Positions 28,214 to 29,371 of a stretch of 29,371 nucleotides of DNA are shown here, piece after piece. The DNA comes from a virus, in the IMG/VR virus record IMGVR_UViG_3300032297_000837, positions 1 to 29,371 of that record. The stretch is one strand, 5' to 3'. The position numbers and the translations under genes are program-made. Positions within the stretch are counted from its first letter, which is position 1; every line of letters begins with the position of its first letter. The notes under the pieces are model-generated. The model made no database searches and was not told where the DNA came from. It was given only the letters and a program-made list of their open reading frames with translations.

Positions 28214-28695
28214 ATATTTTTTTAGAAGTATGTCTTCTATATTTGTTTTTATCTTTTTAATGATAACTTCCAGAATTTGAGCATACAACCCCTATACCCC
28301 TTTTATGATTTCTAAAAGAGAACCCCGAAATGATCAGAGTATAAATCCGCCATTCATCGGTTCGAGCTGTTGCTATTATCTGAAAGTAATTGTAGAATTA
28401 CAACTTCCGTCATCATCGCACTTGGAGTTTAACCCCTTGATATTATCTCCTGAAACTGTCCAAGGTTTACAGTATAGCATTTGGAATTTTCGTAAGTCAA
28501 GGATCCAGGAAATATTTATTTCCCGCCCCCGTTTTGAAATTAGAGAAAATGTTAATATATTTTTAATATGTATGATACACACTATTTCTAATGTCCGTTT
28601 TGTCCGATAGTGCGCCCATAACCCTATAATCTTGAGCGTGAGTGTGGTGTAACTCACAAAAATAGTTTGCGAATACTAGTCAGTAACCCCCCTAA
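28214..28695. other. Non-coding control region rich in inverted repeats
   Basis: I support no gene here. Perfect inverted repeats are TAGAAG/CTTCTA (28223-28239), GTAATT/AATTAC (28386-28401), GGAAATA/TATTTCC with a 2-base loop (28508-28523), CACTAT/ATAGTG (28580-28612) enclosing a direct TGTCCG repeat (28592-28597 and 28601-28606), and GTGAGT/ACTCAC (28638-28657). A TATAAT lies at 28625-28630. The region separates leftward and rightward gene sets, which suits an operator cluster or replication origin. Confidence 0.55.
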
Positions 28696-28718
28696 ATGTC
28701 AGTCCCCCCTGTTAGGCT
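28696..28718 (+). promoter_or_regulatory. PafBC/RecA-NDp-like promoter
   Basis: ATGTCAGTC (28696-28704), eight bases and TAGGCT (28713-28718) fit the actinobacterial DNA-damage promoter consensus TTGTCRGTG-N8-TANNNT with two mismatches in the upstream half. It would give a leader of roughly 45-50 bases to the ATG at 28772. Confidence 0.55.
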
Positions 28719-28771
28719 TATAGTATAAGAAGTTAAGAAATACTTAATACTTAAAAAGAAAGGTCAATAAA

Positions 28772-28930
28772 ATGACAAACAGAATTTGGGAAAGTCGTAA
28801 CGACTACCTTACTAATAACGACTATGTATCTTGCTCAGCAGGGTGCGGTAGAGTAACCGCTTGGACACTCTGCGTAATGTGTGGCGGTAACTACGCTACA
28901 CACAACACTCTTGGAAAGGAGAATAACTAA
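28772..28930 (+). CDS. 52-aa zinc-finger-like small protein
   Basis: The protein starts MTNRIWESRNDYLTNN. A CSAGCGR motif (C-x3-C) and an LCVMCGG motif (C-x2-C) look like one zinc site. AAAGG lies eight bases before the ATG. It is the first gene after the PafBC-like promoter and overlaps the next start as TAATG, as in early phage operons of tiny genes. A role as a DNA- or protein-binding early factor is only inference. Confidence 0.65.
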   Translation: MTNRIWESRNDYLTNNDYVSCSAGCGRVTAWTLCVMCGGNYATHNTLGKENN

Positions 28931-29034
28931 TGAACGATTATCTAGACTATATGGATGAAATCTACGAGGAACTCGTAGAGGAATATGGACACGAAATAGA
29001 GTCCAAGTGTGAGCATAATCACACTAACGCCTAA
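28930..29034 (+). CDS. 34-aa acidic small protein
   Basis: The protein starts MNDYLDYMDEIYEELVEEYG and ends KCEHNHTNA. It is very acidic and helical, with a Cys/His end. The ATG shares a base with the previous stop, and AAAGGAG lies eight bases upstream. Highly acidic mini-proteins of early phage regions sometimes act as DNA mimics or inhibitors, but nothing here proves that. A small ACGCC/GGCGT hairpin overlaps its end. Confidence 0.58.
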   Translation: MNDYLDYMDEIYEELVEEYGHEIESKCEHNHTNA

Positions 29035-29051
29035 CGGCGTGTCGCTTGTAA

Positions 29052-29074
29052 ATGTCAGCCCTATCGGCTACAAT
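29052..29074 (+). promoter_or_regulatory. Second PafBC/RecA-NDp-like promoter
   Basis: ATGTCAGCC (29052-29060), exactly eight bases and TACAAT (29069-29074) repeat the architecture seen at 28696-28718. Both copies are preceded by AA or AAA and followed by an A(G)-rich (A/G)CATAA or GTATAA stretch. Confidence 0.55.
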
Positions 29075-29098
29075 TACAGCATAACAACTAAATAAGAA

Positions 29099-29158
29099 TT
29101 AAGGGAATGAGCCTTAGCAAATAATCCGAAAGGTGAGCCTAAGCAAATAAGTCCCTAA
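29099..29158 (+). repeat. Duplicated mini-ORF leader element
   Basis: Two imperfect 20-base direct repeats (29108-29127 and 29134-29154) lie in the leader of the 50-aa gene. Each contains a start and stop coding MSLSK (ATG at 29107, GTG at 29133). TTAAGGGA (29099-29106) and TCCCTAA (29152-29158) could pair and enclose both copies. Confidence 0.5.
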
Positions 29159-29193
29159 CAACTAACTAACTACTAACGAAAGAAGAACAGATA

Positions 29194-29346
29194 ATGACTA
29201 TCACTTATACACTATGGCAAGGCTCTCAACTATTAGCCGTTAATCAAAAGGCTAGCAAGCCCGAAGAAATCTTAGCGGTAATCGCTGAACTAAATAAACT
29301 AGGTAAGGGTTTCACTTACAACATTAGAGAAGTAGAGGTAAAGTAA
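29194..29346 (+). CDS. 50-aa small protein of unknown function
   Basis: The protein starts MTITYTLWQGSQLLAVNQKA, continues KPEEILAVIAELNKLGKG and ends IREVEVK. It is a compact beta-helix-beta pattern. The ribosome site is weak (AGAAG). Its stop overlaps the next ATG (TAATG). The gene lies behind the second PafBC-like promoter and the duplicated mini-ORF leader. No family is recognised. Confidence 0.62.
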   Translation: MTITYTLWQGSQLLAVNQKASKPEEILAVIAELNKLGKGFTYNIREVEVK

Positions 29347-29371
29347 TGATGACTAAATGGGATACTATTCA
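29346..29371 (+). CDS. Start of a further rightward gene, cut by the window edge
   Basis: The frame begins MMTKWDTI and runs off the end. The ATG overlaps the previous stop (TAATG), continuing the chain of coupled small genes. Confidence 0.5.

Noticed and set aside
28340-28370. TTCGA-containing stretch resembling a tRNA T-arm
   Set aside because: The flanking bases do not form the five-pair T-stem, and no anticodon or acceptor stem can be placed around it.
28305-28610. 101-codon open frame on the plus strand
   Set aside because: There is no ribosome site, the composition is random-looking, and it runs through several palindromes and opposite a 93-codon frame. More likely non-coding, but conservation in relatives could change this.
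28376-28657. 93-codon open frame on the minus strand
   Set aside because: It overlaps the frame above, has an odd Cys/His/Trp/Ile-rich composition and no ribosome site. Only one of the two could be real and probably neither is.

Overview
The window looks like a stretch of an AT-rich double-stranded DNA tailed phage (Caudoviricetes) genome. About 25 kb on the minus strand is one densely packed late block of tail and host-contact genes. Start codons overlap the preceding stop again and again (TAATG, ATGA), and most genes carry AGGAG-type ribosome binding sites. The host is probably an actinobacterium. This is an inference from three things: two copies of a promoter architecture resembling the actinobacterial DNA-damage (PafBC / RecA-NDp) promoter, -10 boxes placed 6-7 nt before start codons as in leaderless mRNAs, and PASTA domains in a tail protein. 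The adenosylcobalamin-type ribonucleotide reductase and the low GC would suit an AT-rich aquatic actinobacterium, but nothing in the sequence names the host.

Layout, in the direction of minus-strand transcription (right to left). 25566-22234: a GT4-like glycosyltransferase, a class II ribonucleotide reductase and an EF-hand holin candidate. 22161-14258: a BppU-like baseplate protein, then collagen-like, YadA-like, glycine-rich, cupredoxin-containing and PASTA/Cys-rich tail fibre or adhesin proteins. 14216-10866: a non-structural island with two small proteins (one metal-binding), a radical SAM/SPASM enzyme, a GlcNAc-type glycosyltransferase and an NAD-dependent sugar epimerase. 10827-7: more tail proteins (a 757-aa modular fibre, a collagen-like fibre, a 1185-aa FCCH/Ig-like repeat protein, a protein with seven FN3 repeats, an unknown adhesin-like protein, a tail assembly chaperone and a small paralogue of the FN3 protein's C-terminal region). 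Another gene probably starts at position 5 and leaves the window.

A divergent rightward unit starts at about 25589 from a near-consensus promoter. It carries an exported lytic transglycosylase and three small proteins. It is followed by a very well-defined small RNA locus (promoter, about 95 nt of folded RNA, terminator) at 26790-26920. A hairpin-rich spacer follows, then a leftward set of tiny genes (28165 to 27161): a 49-aa protein, an HNH protein, two paralogous Cys/His mini-proteins and three short membrane peptides, most of them overlapping. From 28186 to 28771 there is a non-coding control region full of perfect inverted repeats. The right end (28772-29371) is a rightward chain of tiny early-type genes under two PafBC-like promoters.

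How it may fit together: the late block makes a complex adhesion device with many alternative fibre modules plus lysis functions. The sugar and radical SAM genes embedded in it may modify either the virion fibres or the host envelope. The right side looks like the early/regulatory arm. I saw no tRNA, rRNA, CRISPR array, integrase or insertion sequence.
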